A stretch of DNA of 12,417 nt from Pseudomonadota bacterium (GCA_029777935.1 JAKORH010000364.1:1-12417), one strand, 5' to 3'; counted from the first letter of the stretch, positions 1 to 6,966 are shown. The notes: generated from the sequence alone by a model not told the origin. Numbers and translations are program-made.

Positions 1-677
1 ATCGCATCCAGCAGGCCGCCTCGGTCGAGAACGAGAAGAACCTGTACGACGCCCAGTTGTCGATCTTCCTCGACCCGAACGATCCGGCGGTGATCGAGCA
101 GGCGCTGCGCGACGGCGTGCCGCAGGCGTGGCTGGACGCGGCGAGGAAATCGCCCGTGTACAAGATGGCGGTCGACTGGCGCGTGGCGCTGCCGCTGCAC
201 CCCGAATACCGGACGCTGCCGATGGTCTGGTACATCCCGCCGCTGTCGCCGGTGCAGGCGCGCGTCGAAGCCGGCGCCATCGAGTGGACCGGCGAACTGC
301 CGGACGTGAAGAGCCTGCGCATTCCGCTCAAGTACCTCGCCAACCTGCTGACCGCGGGCGATGAGGCTCCGGTGGCGCGCGCGCTCGAACGCATGCTGGC
401 GATGCGCATCTTCATGCGCGGCCGCCACGTCGACAGCGTCGACCGTCCCGAGGTGCTGCAGCAGGCGGGCTTGAACGTGGCGCTGGTCGAGGACATGTAC
501 CGGATCATGGCGATCGCAAACTACGAGGACCGTTTCGTGATTCCGACCGCGCACCGCGAGTACGCGGAAGATGCATTCGACCTGAAGGGTTCTTGCGGCT
601 TCTCGTTCGGCAACGAAGCCGAGCCGAGCCTGTTCGGCTCGAGGCGCAAGGTGATTCCGATCAAGGCGGCGGCATGA
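1..677 (+). CDS. narH: Respiratory nitrate reductase beta subunit, C-terminal part (partial)
   Basis: This is the C-terminal ~225 residues of NarH, the iron-sulfur subunit of the membrane-bound nitrate reductase. NarH passes electrons from the NarI hemes to the molybdenum subunit NarG on the cytoplasmic face. Reading is in frame from base 3 and ends with TGA at 675-677; the start lies outside the window. Recognisable stretches are YDAQLSIFLDP, the central LPMVWYIPPLSPVQ and the C-terminal GSCGFSFGNE. The cysteine clusters binding the four Fe-S centres lie in the N-terminal half of the family and so are not visible here. The gene is followed by narJ and narI in the canonical order, which supports the assignment. 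The last bases overlap a possible narJ ATG at 674 (ATGA). NarH of the respiratory (NarGHI) type is near certain; the NxrB beta subunit of nitrite oxidisers is a homologue but is less likely with this narJI context. Confidence 0.95.
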   Translation, partial: RIQQAASVENEKNLYDAQLSIFLDPNDPAVIEQALRDGVPQAWLDAARKSPVYKMAVDWRVALPLHPEYRTLPMVWYIPPLSPVQARVEAGAIEWTGELPDVKSLRIPLKYLANLLTAGDEAPVARALERMLAMRIFMRGRHVDSVDRPEVLQQAGLNVALVEDMYRIMAIANYEDRFVIPTAHREYAEDAFDLKGSCGFSFGNEAEPSLFGSRRKVIPIKAAA

Positions 678-790
678 GGGCCTCTGACCCCACCCTCTCC
701 CCCGCCCCTCTCCCTGAGGGCGAGGGGGAATTCGCGGCGCCTGCGGCGCACGGCGAGGATCGAGGCGGCGTGAGCGCGCCGGGCCGCCCC
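678..790. repeat. Repeat-like GC-rich palindromic insert at the narH/narJ junction
   Basis: Between the narH stop and the conserved NarJ body lies a C/G-rich stretch that looks intergenic rather than coding. It contains a hairpin at 705-727: arms CCCCTC and GAGGGG, then one T/C mismatch, then CCC/GGG around a TGA loop. Similar CCCTCTCCC...GGGCGAGGGG stretches occur as dispersed intergenic repeats in many beta-proteobacteria (general knowledge; copy number was not tested here). It happens to be open in the narJ frame. It may be a hairpin that adjusts narH:narJ stoichiometry, or simply an insertion. Confidence 0.5.
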
Positions 791-1501
791 ATGCGCGAAT
801 CCCCGAGCGCGCAGCGCGAGGGTAGTCCAGTCATCTACGGCATCCGCGCGCTGGCAGCGGTACTCGACTATCCGTCCGAGCCGCTGCTGGCGAACCTCGC
901 CGAGGTCGGGTCCGCGCTGGCGTCGCTCGGCGCGGTGCCGGCGCGCGCGCTCGCACCGCTGCTCGCGCACCTGCGCGGCGGCGACCTGCTCGATCTGCAG
1001 GAGGTGTACATCGAGACCTTCGACCGCGGCCGCCGCACGTCGCTGAACCTGTTCGAGCACGTGCATGGCGATTCGCGCGACCGCGGCCAGGCGATGGTCG
1101 ACCTGCTGTCGATGTACCGCGAAGTCGGGCTCGAACTGGCCACCGACCAGCTACCGGACTACCTGCCTGCGTTCCTCGAATACCTGTCGCTGCTCGACGG
1201 GCGCGGCGCGCGCGAACGGCTGACCGAGATCGCGCACATCCTGCAGGCGATCCGCGCCACGCTGGCGCGGCGCGACAGCGTCTATACGGGAGTGTTCGAT
1301 GCACTGCTCGCGCTCGCCGGCGTGGCCGTCGCCACAGCCGACTCCGGCGCGGTGGAAGACGACACGACGCACGCCGCCATCGACGCCGCGTGGTTCGAGG
1401 CGCCCGTGACCTTCCTCGGCGCGGAGGCACCCTCGTGCGGCACGCCACGGCCGTCGGCCGAGCAAGCAATCCAGATCCATCGACATCGGAGAGCCGCATG
1501 A
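791..1501 (+). CDS. narJ: Nitrate reductase molybdenum cofactor assembly chaperone NarJ
   Basis: NarJ is the private cytoplasmic chaperone that holds apo-NarG until the molybdenum cofactor and FS0 cluster are inserted and the NarGH dimer docks on NarI. The family hallmark LNLFEHVHGDSRDRG followed by QAMVDLL is intact, as are the early LDYPSEPLL and the later ELPDYLPAFLEYLS. From ATG 791 the protein is 236 residues, the same as my recollection of the E. coli length. The start is uncertain. ATG 674 overlaps the narH stop (ATGA) but would add 39 residues of repeat-like, low-complexity sequence. GTG 770 has a GAGG four bases upstream. ATG 791 has no clear Shine-Dalgarno. Homology begins only near VIYGIRALAAVLDYP (about 830). 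The stop TGA overlaps the narI ATG, so narJ and narI are probably translationally coupled. Confidence 0.9.
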   Translation: MRESPSAQREGSPVIYGIRALAAVLDYPSEPLLANLAEVGSALASLGAVPARALAPLLAHLRGGDLLDLQEVYIETFDRGRRTSLNLFEHVHGDSRDRGQAMVDLLSMYREVGLELATDQLPDYLPAFLEYLSLLDGRGARERLTEIAHILQAIRATLARRDSVYTGVFDALLALAGVAVATADSGAVEDDTTHAAIDAAWFEAPVTFLGAEAPSCGTPRPSAEQAIQIHRHRRAA

Positions 1502-2184
1502 ATTCGCTGAACACCATCGTCTTCGGCATCTACCCGTATGTTTGCCTCGCGGTGTTCTTCATCGGCAGCCTGATCCGGTTCGATCGCGAGCCCTACACGT
1601 GGCGCTCCGAATCGAGCCAGATGCTGCGGACCGGGCAGTTGCGGCTGGGATCGAACCTGTTCCACATCGGCATTCTCGGAATCTTCTTCGGCCATCTGTT
1701 CGGCCTGCTGACGCCGCTGGCCGTGTGGCACGCACTCGGCGTCGAGCCGTCGGCCAAGCAGATGCTGGCGATCGTCGCCGGCGGGCTGTTCGGCTTCATG
1801 ATGCTGATCGGCCTGATCATCCTGATGCATCGGCGCCTGACCGAGCCGCGTATCCGCGTGACCACGACGACGATGGACTGGGTCGTGCTGTGGCTGCTGC
1901 TGATCCAGCTCTCGCTCGGGCTGTTTTCGCTGACCGTGTCGTGGCAGCACCTCGACGGCGGCGAGATGGTCAAGCTGATGACCTGGGCGCAGCACATTGT
2001 CACGCTGCGCACGGACGCCGCGCTGTACGTGACCGACGCAGCGCCGGTGTTCAAGCTGCACCTCGCCCTCGGCATGACGATCTTCCTGGTGTTCCCGTTC
2101 TCGCGCTTGGTGCACATCTGGAGCGGGTTCGGCGCGCTCGCGTACCTGACGCGCGCCTACCAGGTCGTTCGTACGCGGCGCTAG
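1498..2184 (+). CDS. narI: Respiratory nitrate reductase gamma subunit (cytochrome b, NarI)
   Basis: NarI is the inner-membrane di-heme cytochrome b that oxidises (ubi)quinol on the periplasmic side and sends electrons through two b hemes to NarH. The 228-residue protein has five hydrophobic segments, roughly residues 5-27, 52-75, 88-110, 126-148 and 182-203. The four expected heme-ligand histidines are visible: H56 and H66 in SNLFHIGILGIFFGHLFG, and H188 and H206 in FKLHLALG and RLVHIWSG. In E. coli they are H56, H66, H187 and H205 (from memory), so the match is almost exact. The ATG at 1498 is chosen because it overlaps the narJ stop and has GGAGA a few bases upstream; an upstream start would add non-homologous residues. 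A parvulin gene follows after 3 nt. Confidence 0.97.
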   Translation: MNSLNTIVFGIYPYVCLAVFFIGSLIRFDREPYTWRSESSQMLRTGQLRLGSNLFHIGILGIFFGHLFGLLTPLAVWHALGVEPSAKQMLAIVAGGLFGFMMLIGLIILMHRRLTEPRIRVTTTTMDWVVLWLLLIQLSLGLFSLTVSWQHLDGGEMVKLMTWAQHIVTLRTDAALYVTDAAPVFKLHLALGMTIFLVFPFSRLVHIWSGFGALAYLTRAYQVVRTRR

Positions 2185-2187
2185 GCG

Positions 2188-2805
2188 ATGTCGGTCAACC
2201 TGCAGGCGATCCGGGTCGAACTGCTGGCGCGCGCCGCCGCGCTCGGAATCGCCGCCGACTCCGAGGAAGCGACGATCGACGCGCTGCTCGAGCGCGAAGT
2301 GCGCGTCGAGCCGCCGACCGACGCCGAGTGCCGCGCGCACTACGAGGCGCACCCGCAGGCGTTCGGCGCCGGCGCGTTGATCGAGGCCGATCACATCCTG
2401 TTCGCCGCGCGCGAGGATGCGCACCGGCCCGCGCTGCGCGACTTCGCGCAGGAGAGGCTGGCTCTGATCGAGCGTGGCGAGATCGACTTCGCCGACGCCG
2501 CCAGGCAGTGGTCGAACTGCCCCTCGGGCTCCGTCGGCGGCAACCTGGGGCAGTTCACGCGCGAGCAGGTCGTGCCCGAGTTCTGGCAGGCGCTGGAAGA
2601 GTTCGGCGCCACCGGCCTGGTTCCGGAGCCGGTCGAGACGCGCTTCGGCGTGCACATCGTGCGCGTGGCGCGCCGCGTGCCGGGCGAGCGGTTGCCGTAC
2701 GAATTGGTCGCCGAGCGCGTACAGACGCATCTGGCCGAGCATCGGCTGCGCGTCGCGCTGCGCGACTATGCGCACTCGTTGCTGCACGAGGCGCACGTAC
2801 ACTGA
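2188..2805 (+). CDS. Parvulin-type peptidyl-prolyl cis-trans isomerase (NifM-like) of the nar operon
   Basis: A 205-residue PpiC/parvulin-family protein. Residues ~1-60 form a helical region, and ~65-162 the isomerase domain. Visible parvulin signatures are EADHILF with H69, the NCPSGSVGGNLGQF block (110-123), VPEFWQAL (129-136) and ETRFGVHIVRV with H156. No signal peptide or membrane helix is seen, so it should act in the cytoplasm. It begins 3 nt after narI, so it is probably co-transcribed with the nitrate reductase genes. NifM is a related stand-alone parvulin that matures nitrogenase Fe protein. By analogy and position, this protein may help fold or assemble NarGHI; that role is inference. 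It closes the operon, since the next long + strand gene is 824 nt away. Confidence 0.9.
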   Translation: MSVNLQAIRVELLARAAALGIAADSEEATIDALLEREVRVEPPTDAECRAHYEAHPQAFGAGALIEADHILFAAREDAHRPALRDFAQERLALIERGEIDFADAARQWSNCPSGSVGGNLGQFTREQVVPEFWQALEEFGATGLVPEPVETRFGVHIVRVARRVPGERLPYELVAERVQTHLAEHRLRVALRDYAHSLLHEAHVH

Positions 2806-2849
2806 ACGGGCCGCCCGCGGGAAAGGCGCCGCGAGCGACGCACTGGCTG

Positions 2850-2879
2850 AAAAAAAAGCGCCCCGCGATGCGCGGGGCG
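2850..2879 (-). terminator. Intrinsic terminator for a minus-strand transcript
   Basis: A perfect 9-bp stem (2859-2867 CGCCCCGCG, 2871-2879 CGCGGGGCG) has a 3-nt loop. On the + strand a run of eight A (2850-2857) precedes it by one base. Read on the minus strand this is a GC-rich hairpin followed by eight U, a textbook rho-independent terminator. It would end transcription coming from the small minus-strand gene at 2976-3197. In the + direction there is no U tract after the stem, so it is a poor terminator for the nar operon. Confidence 0.85.
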
Positions 2880-2975
2880 AAGTCCAACACGTGAAGAAAC
2901 GTTCTTTGTCGCGCCCACCCGCGGCGCGGTTCCGTTCGTCCACACCGCTCCGGTCGAGGGCGGCGTTACCGGCAA

Positions 2976-3197
2976 CTACGGGGAGGCATGCGCCTTGTTG
3001 ATCACGCCGCCATCGCGGGCGCCGGAGATTCCGCGCGCAGCCGGCGTGCTGTCCGCGCCCATCGCAGCGGCGCCTCCGTCCGCACAGGTGCCAAAGGCCC
3101 CGGTGGAACTCCGGGCAGACCCTGCCGCCAGCGCGAGTACTGCAAGCGTCAGCAGCAACAGCCAGCCAACGCGGATGTTCTGTCTGTCGATCTTCAC
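2976..3197 (-). CDS. Small putative exported peptide, 73 residues, unknown function
   Basis: I do not recognise a family. The gene reads from GTG at 3197 (minus strand) to TAG at 2976. A GGAGG Shine-Dalgarno stands 5 nt before the GTG (complement of 3203-3207), which decides this start over the longer in-frame opening. The product has a short positive N-terminus (VKIDRQNIR), a hydrophobic core GWLLLLTLAVLALAAG and a small-residue stretch that could be a signal peptidase I site. An ~45-residue Gly/Ala-rich tail with one cysteine follows. There is no lipobox. A strong minus-strand terminator lies ~100 nt after the stop, consistent with a short monocistronic transcript. The mature part is low in complexity, so it could be a small secreted peptide or a decaying remnant. 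The evidence is the start signal, the signal-like N-terminus and the terminator, not homology. Confidence 0.5.
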   Translation of the reverse strand: MKIDRQNIRVGWLLLLTLAVLALAAGSARSSTGAFGTCADGGAAAMGADSTPAARGISGARDGGVINKAHASP

Positions 3198-3202
3198 GTG
3201 AG

Positions 3203-3207
3203 CCTCC
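3203..3207 (-). promoter_or_regulatory. Ribosome binding site of the small exported peptide gene
   Basis: GGAGG on the minus strand, spaced 5 nt from GTG 3197-3195. It is the strongest Shine-Dalgarno in this region and is the main reason to accept the short minus-strand gene and its GTG start. Confidence 0.65.
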
Positions 3208-3629
3208 GGATATCCATCGAGAGCGCGCGGATTCCGCCTTTGCCTAAGAGATAAGCAGGAATCAGCACAACTCATGCCTGATCGATTTTCTCTTTCGACA
3301 TCAATGGGTTGCTCGCTGTGCCAGGGTACAGACCGGAGCGGATGTAAATCGCGTCGACACTCACGTCGCCGCTCGTCGCCCCGTTGGGCGGTAGCGCCGA
3401 AGACCTTGGACCCTGCAGGGTCCGGGCCGCCGCGCTTGATGAGGCTCAATGAAGCAGGCACGGCAGGGCCTCAGACTCGCGCGATCCTGATTCGCTGTGG
3501 CGCGCTGTCGCGGCGCGCTTTGCCCTGCCCGATGTCCACACTCGCTGCTTTCCTCGATTGCGATTCCTGCTCGACGCGCGCGCGCGCCGCGTCCGCTGGC
3601 CGCGGTGGTATCGAACGGCTGCCCGCCAC
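3208..3629. other. Intergenic stretch between divergent genes, no gene seen
   Basis: About 420 bases separate the small minus-strand gene from the flavoprotein gene. Reading frames here show no recognisable protein. Part of the stretch (about 3210-3310) is less GC-rich than the rest of the window, as expected for divergent promoters. I looked for a full FNR/Dnr site (TTGAT-N4-ATCAA) and found only half-sites such as ATCAA near 3300. No convincing -35/-10 pair could be assigned by eye. Confidence 0.5.
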
Positions 3630-4871
3630 ATGAGCGTCGCCGATCTGCCCTTCCTGCGTCTGGCCGGACGCGAACTGCTGCCGATCGTCCAGGGCGGTAT
3701 GGGAGTCGGCGTATCCGCGCACCGGCTCGCCGGCGCCGTGGCCGCGTGCAACGCGGTCGGAACGCTGTCGTCGGTCGATCTGCGCCGCCACCATCCGGAT
3801 CTGATGGCGCGCACCGCGCACCTCGGCCACGATCCCGATGCCAAGACGGCGATCAACACCGCCAACCTCGAAGCGCTCACGCGCGAGATCGACGCGGCGC
3901 GCGAGCTTGCGCAGGGCCGCGGACTGCTCGCCGTCAACGTGATGCGCGCCGTGTCCGAATATGCGCCGTACATCCGCCGCGCGTGCGAAAGCGGTATCGA
4001 CGCGGTGGTGGTCGGCGCAGGATTGCCGCTCGATCTGCCCGAGCTGTGTTCAGACTTTCCGCGCGTGCTGCTGGTGCCGATCCTGTCGGACGCACGCGGC
4101 ATCGCGCTGATCCTGAAGAAATGGGAACGCAAGGGCCGGCTGCCCGATGCGATCGTGATCGAGCACCCGAAGCTCGCCGGCGGCCACCTCGGCGCGGCGA
4201 AGATCGAGGACCTCGCCGACCCGCGCTTCGATTTCGAGAACGTGATCCCCGAGGCTCGCGCGCTGCTGCGCGCGCTCGGCGCCGAGGAGCGCGTGCCCCT
4301 GATCCCGGCCGGCGGCATCAACACGCCGCAGCGGGTGCGCGAGCTGTTCGCGCTCGGCGCCTCGGCGGTACAGGTCGGCACCGCGTTCGCCGTCACGCAG
4401 GAAGGCGACGCGCATCCGGAATTCAAGCGCGTGCTGGCGGAGGCGAGGCCCGAGGACATCGTCGAATTCGTCAGCGTCGCTGGACTGCCGGCGCGCGCGG
4501 TGAAGACGCCGTGGCTCGAGCGCTATCTATCGCTCGTGCCGAAGCTGCAGGCCAAAGTGGCCGAACGCGGCCACGGCAAGTCGCGCTGCACGATGGTGTT
4601 CGACTGTCTGGCACAGTGCGGGCTGCGCGACGGAATCGCCAAGTTCGGCCAGTTCTGCATCGACAACCAGCTTGCCGCGGCGCTGCGCGGCGACGTCAAG
4701 CACGGTCTGTTCTTCCGCGGCGCAGGGAAGCTGCCGTTCGGCACACAGATCCGCTCGGTGCGCGAACTGATCGCCTATCTGCTCGACAAGCCGATCGCCG
4801 AGATCGCCGCGGTCGGACAGAAGGTCAGCGACAAGGTCTCCGCGCTGCTGGCCGAACCGGTCGCCGCATGA
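3630..4871 (+). CDS. Nitronate monooxygenase / 2-nitropropane dioxygenase-family flavoprotein
   Basis: An FMN-dependent TIM-barrel protein of the NMO/2-NPD family, 413 residues from ATG 3630. Family features are the N-terminal LPIVQGGMGVGVS (FMN loop), the AGGHLGA motif with H186 at the position of the NMO catalytic histidine, IPAGGINTP, and ASAVQVGTAFAVT (phosphate loop). Classical nitronate monooxygenases are ~320-350 residues. This one has an extra C-terminal region (~310-413) with four cysteines, C320, C326, C330 and C343, in a conserved-looking block (RCTMVFDCLAQCGL ... GQFCID). An earlier in-frame start at 3558 would add 24 Arg-rich residues that look non-coding. The ATG at 3630 has only a weak Shine-Dalgarno. 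It is the first gene of a likely operon with ubiUVT and nnrS. Its substrate is unknown. FabK-like or PfaD-like activities are alternatives, and a true nitronate oxidase role is not proven by the sequence. Confidence 0.85.
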   Translation: MSVADLPFLRLAGRELLPIVQGGMGVGVSAHRLAGAVAACNAVGTLSSVDLRRHHPDLMARTAHLGHDPDAKTAINTANLEALTREIDAARELAQGRGLLAVNVMRAVSEYAPYIRRACESGIDAVVVGAGLPLDLPELCSDFPRVLLVPILSDARGIALILKKWERKGRLPDAIVIEHPKLAGGHLGAAKIEDLADPRFDFENVIPEARALLRALGAEERVPLIPAGGINTPQRVRELFALGASAVQVGTAFAVTQEGDAHPEFKRVLAEARPEDIVEFVSVAGLPARAVKTPWLERYLSLVPKLQAKVAERGHGKSRCTMVFDCLAQCGLRDGIAKFGQFCIDNQLAAALRGDVKHGLFFRGAGKLPFGTQIRSVRELIAYLLDKPIAEIAAVGQKVSDKVSALLAEPVAA

Positions 4872-4889
4872 CCGCGCACGGCCGCTCCG

Positions 4890-4944
4890 ACGCGGTCATC
4901 CCAAAGCGCGCGGCGCGGAGGGTGGCCAAATAGGCGCCGCCGCC
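4890..4944. repeat. Dispersed-repeat-like segment upstream of ubiU
   Basis: The GC-rich stretch contains GTCATCCCAAAGCGCG followed by a GGAGGGTGGCC block. Reversed, it would encode ATLRAARFGMT, a translation typical of dispersed intergenic repeats in proteobacteria (pattern recognised from general experience; copy number not tested). It lies between the flavoprotein stop (4871) and the first conserved residues of UbiU. It may have displaced the normal ubiU start. Confidence 0.45.
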
Positions 4945-5952
4945 CTGCGCAAGCCGGACCTCGTTTGCCCGGCCGGCTCGCTGCGCGCGCTGACGGTCGC
5001 GATCGACGCCGGCGCCGACGCGGTGTACATGGGGCTGAAGGACGCCACCAATGCGCGCAACTTCGCCGGCCTGAACTTCGATCTCGCGGCCACGCGCGAA
5101 GGCATCCGCTACGCGCATGCACGCGGCCGCAAGGTGCTGATGGCACTGAACACGTTCGCCGACGCGCGCGATCCGGCGCCGTGGCTGCGCGCGGTCGACG
5201 CCGCGGCGGATCTCGGCATCGACGCGCTGATCCTGGCAGACATCGCGGTGATGGCGTACGCGGCGCGCACCCATCCCGCGCTGCGGCTGCATCTGTCGGT
5301 GCAGGCTTCCGCGACCAATCACGAGGCGATCGAGTTCTATCGCGCGCATTACGGCATCCAGCGCGCGGTGTTGCCGCGCGTTCTCACGATGTCGCAGGTC
5401 GCGCATGTGATCCGCAACTCGAAGGTCGAGATCGAAGTGTTCGGATTCGGCAGCCTGTGCGTGATGGTCGAGGGCCGTTGCCACCTGTCGTCCTATGCGA
5501 CCGGGCAGTCGCCGAACAACTTCGGCGCCTGCTCGCCGGCGTCGCACGTGCGCTGGATCGAGAACGCCGACCACAGCGTCGACGCGCGACTGAACGGCAT
5601 CCAGATCAACCACTTCGGGCCGGGCGACGCACGCGCGTATCCCACCGTGTGCAAGGGCCGGTTCGATGTCGACGGAGAGGTCGGCCACGCGATCGAGGAG
5701 CCGACCAGCCTGAACACGCTGCCGATCCTGCCCGAGCTGATGGCCGCCGGTGTGGCAGCGATCAAGATCGAAGGCCGCCAGCGCAGCCCCGCGTATGTCG
5801 AGCAGGTCACGCGCGTGTGGCGCGCCGCGATCGATGCCTGCTTTGCTGCGCCGGCGCGCTTCTCGCCGCAGCCGGCGTGGATCGCGTCGCTCGGGCGGCT
5901 CGCCGAGGGCCAGCAGCACACGTTGGGCGCCTACAGCCGGCCGTGGAAGTGA
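4945..5952 (+). CDS. ubiU: O2-independent ubiquinone hydroxylation protein UbiU (peptidase U32 family)
   Basis: UbiU pairs with UbiV to hydroxylate the ubiquinone ring without oxygen, allowing ubiquinone synthesis during anaerobic growth. It belongs to the U32 family but is not a peptidase in this role. The reading frame carries LVCPAGSLRAL, GADAVYMGLKD, NARNFAGLNF, SVQASATN, VLPRVLT, EEPTSLNTL and KIEGRQRSPAYV, very close to E. coli UbiU. The four [4Fe-4S] cysteines are C172, C179, C196 and C236, numbered from 4945. Their spacing is nearly that of E. coli C169, C176, C193 and C232. The start is problematic. No ATG, GTG or TTG exists in frame between the stop at 4768 and the conserved N-terminus. 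CTG 4945 gives 335 residues (E. coli about 331). ATA 4930 has GGAGGG seven bases upstream. GTG 5023 would delete the CPAG strand. The ubiV gene follows after ~100 nt. Confidence 0.93.
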   Translation: MRKPDLVCPAGSLRALTVAIDAGADAVYMGLKDATNARNFAGLNFDLAATREGIRYAHARGRKVLMALNTFADARDPAPWLRAVDAAADLGIDALILADIAVMAYAARTHPALRLHLSVQASATNHEAIEFYRAHYGIQRAVLPRVLTMSQVAHVIRNSKVEIEVFGFGSLCVMVEGRCHLSSYATGQSPNNFGACSPASHVRWIENADHSVDARLNGIQINHFGPGDARAYPTVCKGRFDVDGEVGHAIEEPTSLNTLPILPELMAAGVAAIKIEGRQRSPAYVEQVTRVWRAAIDACFAAPARFSPQPAWIASLGRLAEGQQHTLGAYSRPWK

Positions 5953-6005
5953 ATCGGCGCCGTCGCACCGCCACAGGCCGGTGCCCGATCTCCAGCACAA
6001 CAAAT

Positions 6006-6031
6006 TGGGTCCCGGCCTGCGCCGGGACGAC
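6006..6031 (-). repeat. Single palindromic GTC[A/G]TCCC-type repeat between ubiU and ubiV
   Basis: A perfect 8-bp stem (GTCCCGGC / GCCGGGAC) with loop CTGC at 6009-6028, flanked by TGG and GAC. On the minus strand it matches the 26-base unit at 12157-12182 at 22 of 26 positions. Two of the differences (unit positions 9 and 18) are a compensatory C-G to G-C swap within the stem. It lies in the 102-nt gap 5953-6054 and may act as an mRNA-stability hairpin between ubiU and ubiV. Confidence 0.7.
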
Positions 6032-6054
6032 AACAGATCACCGGCGTCCGGGCA

Positions 6055-6966
6055 ATGTCTGAAACAACGAGCTTCCGCATCAGCGTCGGCCCCGTCCTGT
6101 ACTACTGGCCGCGCCGCACGCTGACCGAGTTCTACGCGCGTGTCGCCGAGTCGCCGGCGCACACCGTGTATCTCGGCGAAATCGTCTGCTCGCGCCGGCA
6201 CGAGATGAAGGTCGACGAGTGGCTGGCACTCGCGCGCGATCTCAGTGCCGCCGGCAAGGAAGTCGTGCTGAGCGGCCAGGCGCTGATCGAATCCGAAACC
6301 GAACTGCGCGCGCTGCACCGCTTCACCGACAACGGCGAGTTCCTGGTCGAGGTCAACGACACCGCGGCCGCGCTGCAGATGACCGGCCGCGCTTTCGTGA
6401 TCGGCCCGCACGTGAACGTCTACAGCGCGCCGGCTCTCGACGAGTTCGCGCGGCTCGGGGCCGTGCGCTGGGTGCCGCCGCTGGAGCTGCCGCTCGACGC
6501 GATCGCGGCAGTGAATCCGCCGACGCGCACGCCGCCGATGGAGACCGAAGTGTTCGCGTTCGGCCGCATGCCGCTTGCGTTCTCCGCCCGTTGCTTCACT
6601 GCGCGCCACTACGGCCGCAACCGCGACGAATGCGAGTTCCGCTGCCTCGAGCATCCGGACGGTCTCGTGCTGAAGACACAGGAAGGCGAGCCGTTCCTGA
6701 CGCTCAACGGCCTGCAGACGCAGTCGGCGCGCGTGCACTGCCTGCTCACCTGGCGCGAAGCGCTCGTCGAGGCCGGCGTGCGGCGGCTGCGGCTGTCGCC
6801 GATCGCGCGCAACTTCGAGCGGGTGATCGACGCGTTCGATCGCGTGTTCAACCGCGGCGCCGACGCTGGCGCGGCGCTCGCCGAGCTGGTCGCTCTCGGA
6901 CTGCCCGGCGCGCCGGCCGACGGCTACGCGCACCGCCGTCCGGGATTCGAATGGAGCCACGCATGA
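6055..6966 (+). CDS. ubiV: O2-independent ubiquinone hydroxylation protein UbiV (U32 family)
   Basis: Partner of UbiU in O2-independent hydroxylation during anaerobic ubiquinone synthesis; both are cytoplasmic [4Fe-4S] proteins. The 303-residue product aligns well with E. coli UbiV (292 residues). Signatures are VGPVLYYWPR, VYLGEIVCSRRHEMK, NGEFLVEVND, RMPLAFSARCFTAR, DECEFRC and LNGLQTQSA. The four cluster ligands are at C45, C180, C193 and C197; E. coli uses C39, C180, C193 and C197 (from memory). So the cluster site is intact. ATG 6055 gives a short N-terminal extension before the conserved SVGPV. Its stop TGA overlaps the ubiT ATG (ATGA), suggesting translational coupling. The ubiUVT order is the same functional trio known from denitrifying and facultative proteobacteria. 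Confidence 0.96.
   Translation: MSETTSFRISVGPVLYYWPRRTLTEFYARVAESPAHTVYLGEIVCSRRHEMKVDEWLALARDLSAAGKEVVLSGQALIESETELRALHRFTDNGEFLVEVNDTAAALQMTGRAFVIGPHVNVYSAPALDEFARLGAVRWVPPLELPLDAIAAVNPPTRTPPMETEVFAFGRMPLAFSARCFTARHYGRNRDECEFRCLEHPDGLVLKTQEGEPFLTLNGLQTQSARVHCLLTWREALVEAGVRRLRLSPIARNFERVIDAFDRVFNRGADAGAALAELVALGLPGAPADGYAHRRPGFEWSHA

Noticed and set aside
1282..2943. Minus-strand open frame (553 codons) opposite narI and the isomerase gene
   Set aside because: Composition is typical of antisense shadows in high-GC DNA, and it runs through the terminator hairpin at 2850-2879.
2806..2975. Minus-strand continuation of the small peptide in another frame (possible frameshift)
   Set aside because: The alternative frame reads straight into the terminator stem and U-tract and shows no protein-like features, so it is more likely 3' UTR.
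3208..3629. FNR/Dnr binding site expected upstream of anaerobic genes
   Set aside because: Only half-sites were seen; no TTGAT-N4-ATCAA with both halves recognisable.
3274..3633. Plus-strand open frame of 119 codons before the flavoprotein gene
   Set aside because: No family resemblance, Ser/Arg-rich composition, no ribosome site; more likely non-coding leader.
4868..4933. 21-codon mini-ORF overlapping the flavoprotein stop
   Set aside because: It reads through repeat-like sequence and ends before ubiU. It is kept only as part of the ubiU start puzzle, not as a gene.
4825..6960. Long minus-strand open frame (711 codons) opposite ubiU and ubiV
   Set aside because: It is a GC-rich shadow: Arg/His/Ala-rich with no family resemblance, and it lies opposite two clearly recognised genes.
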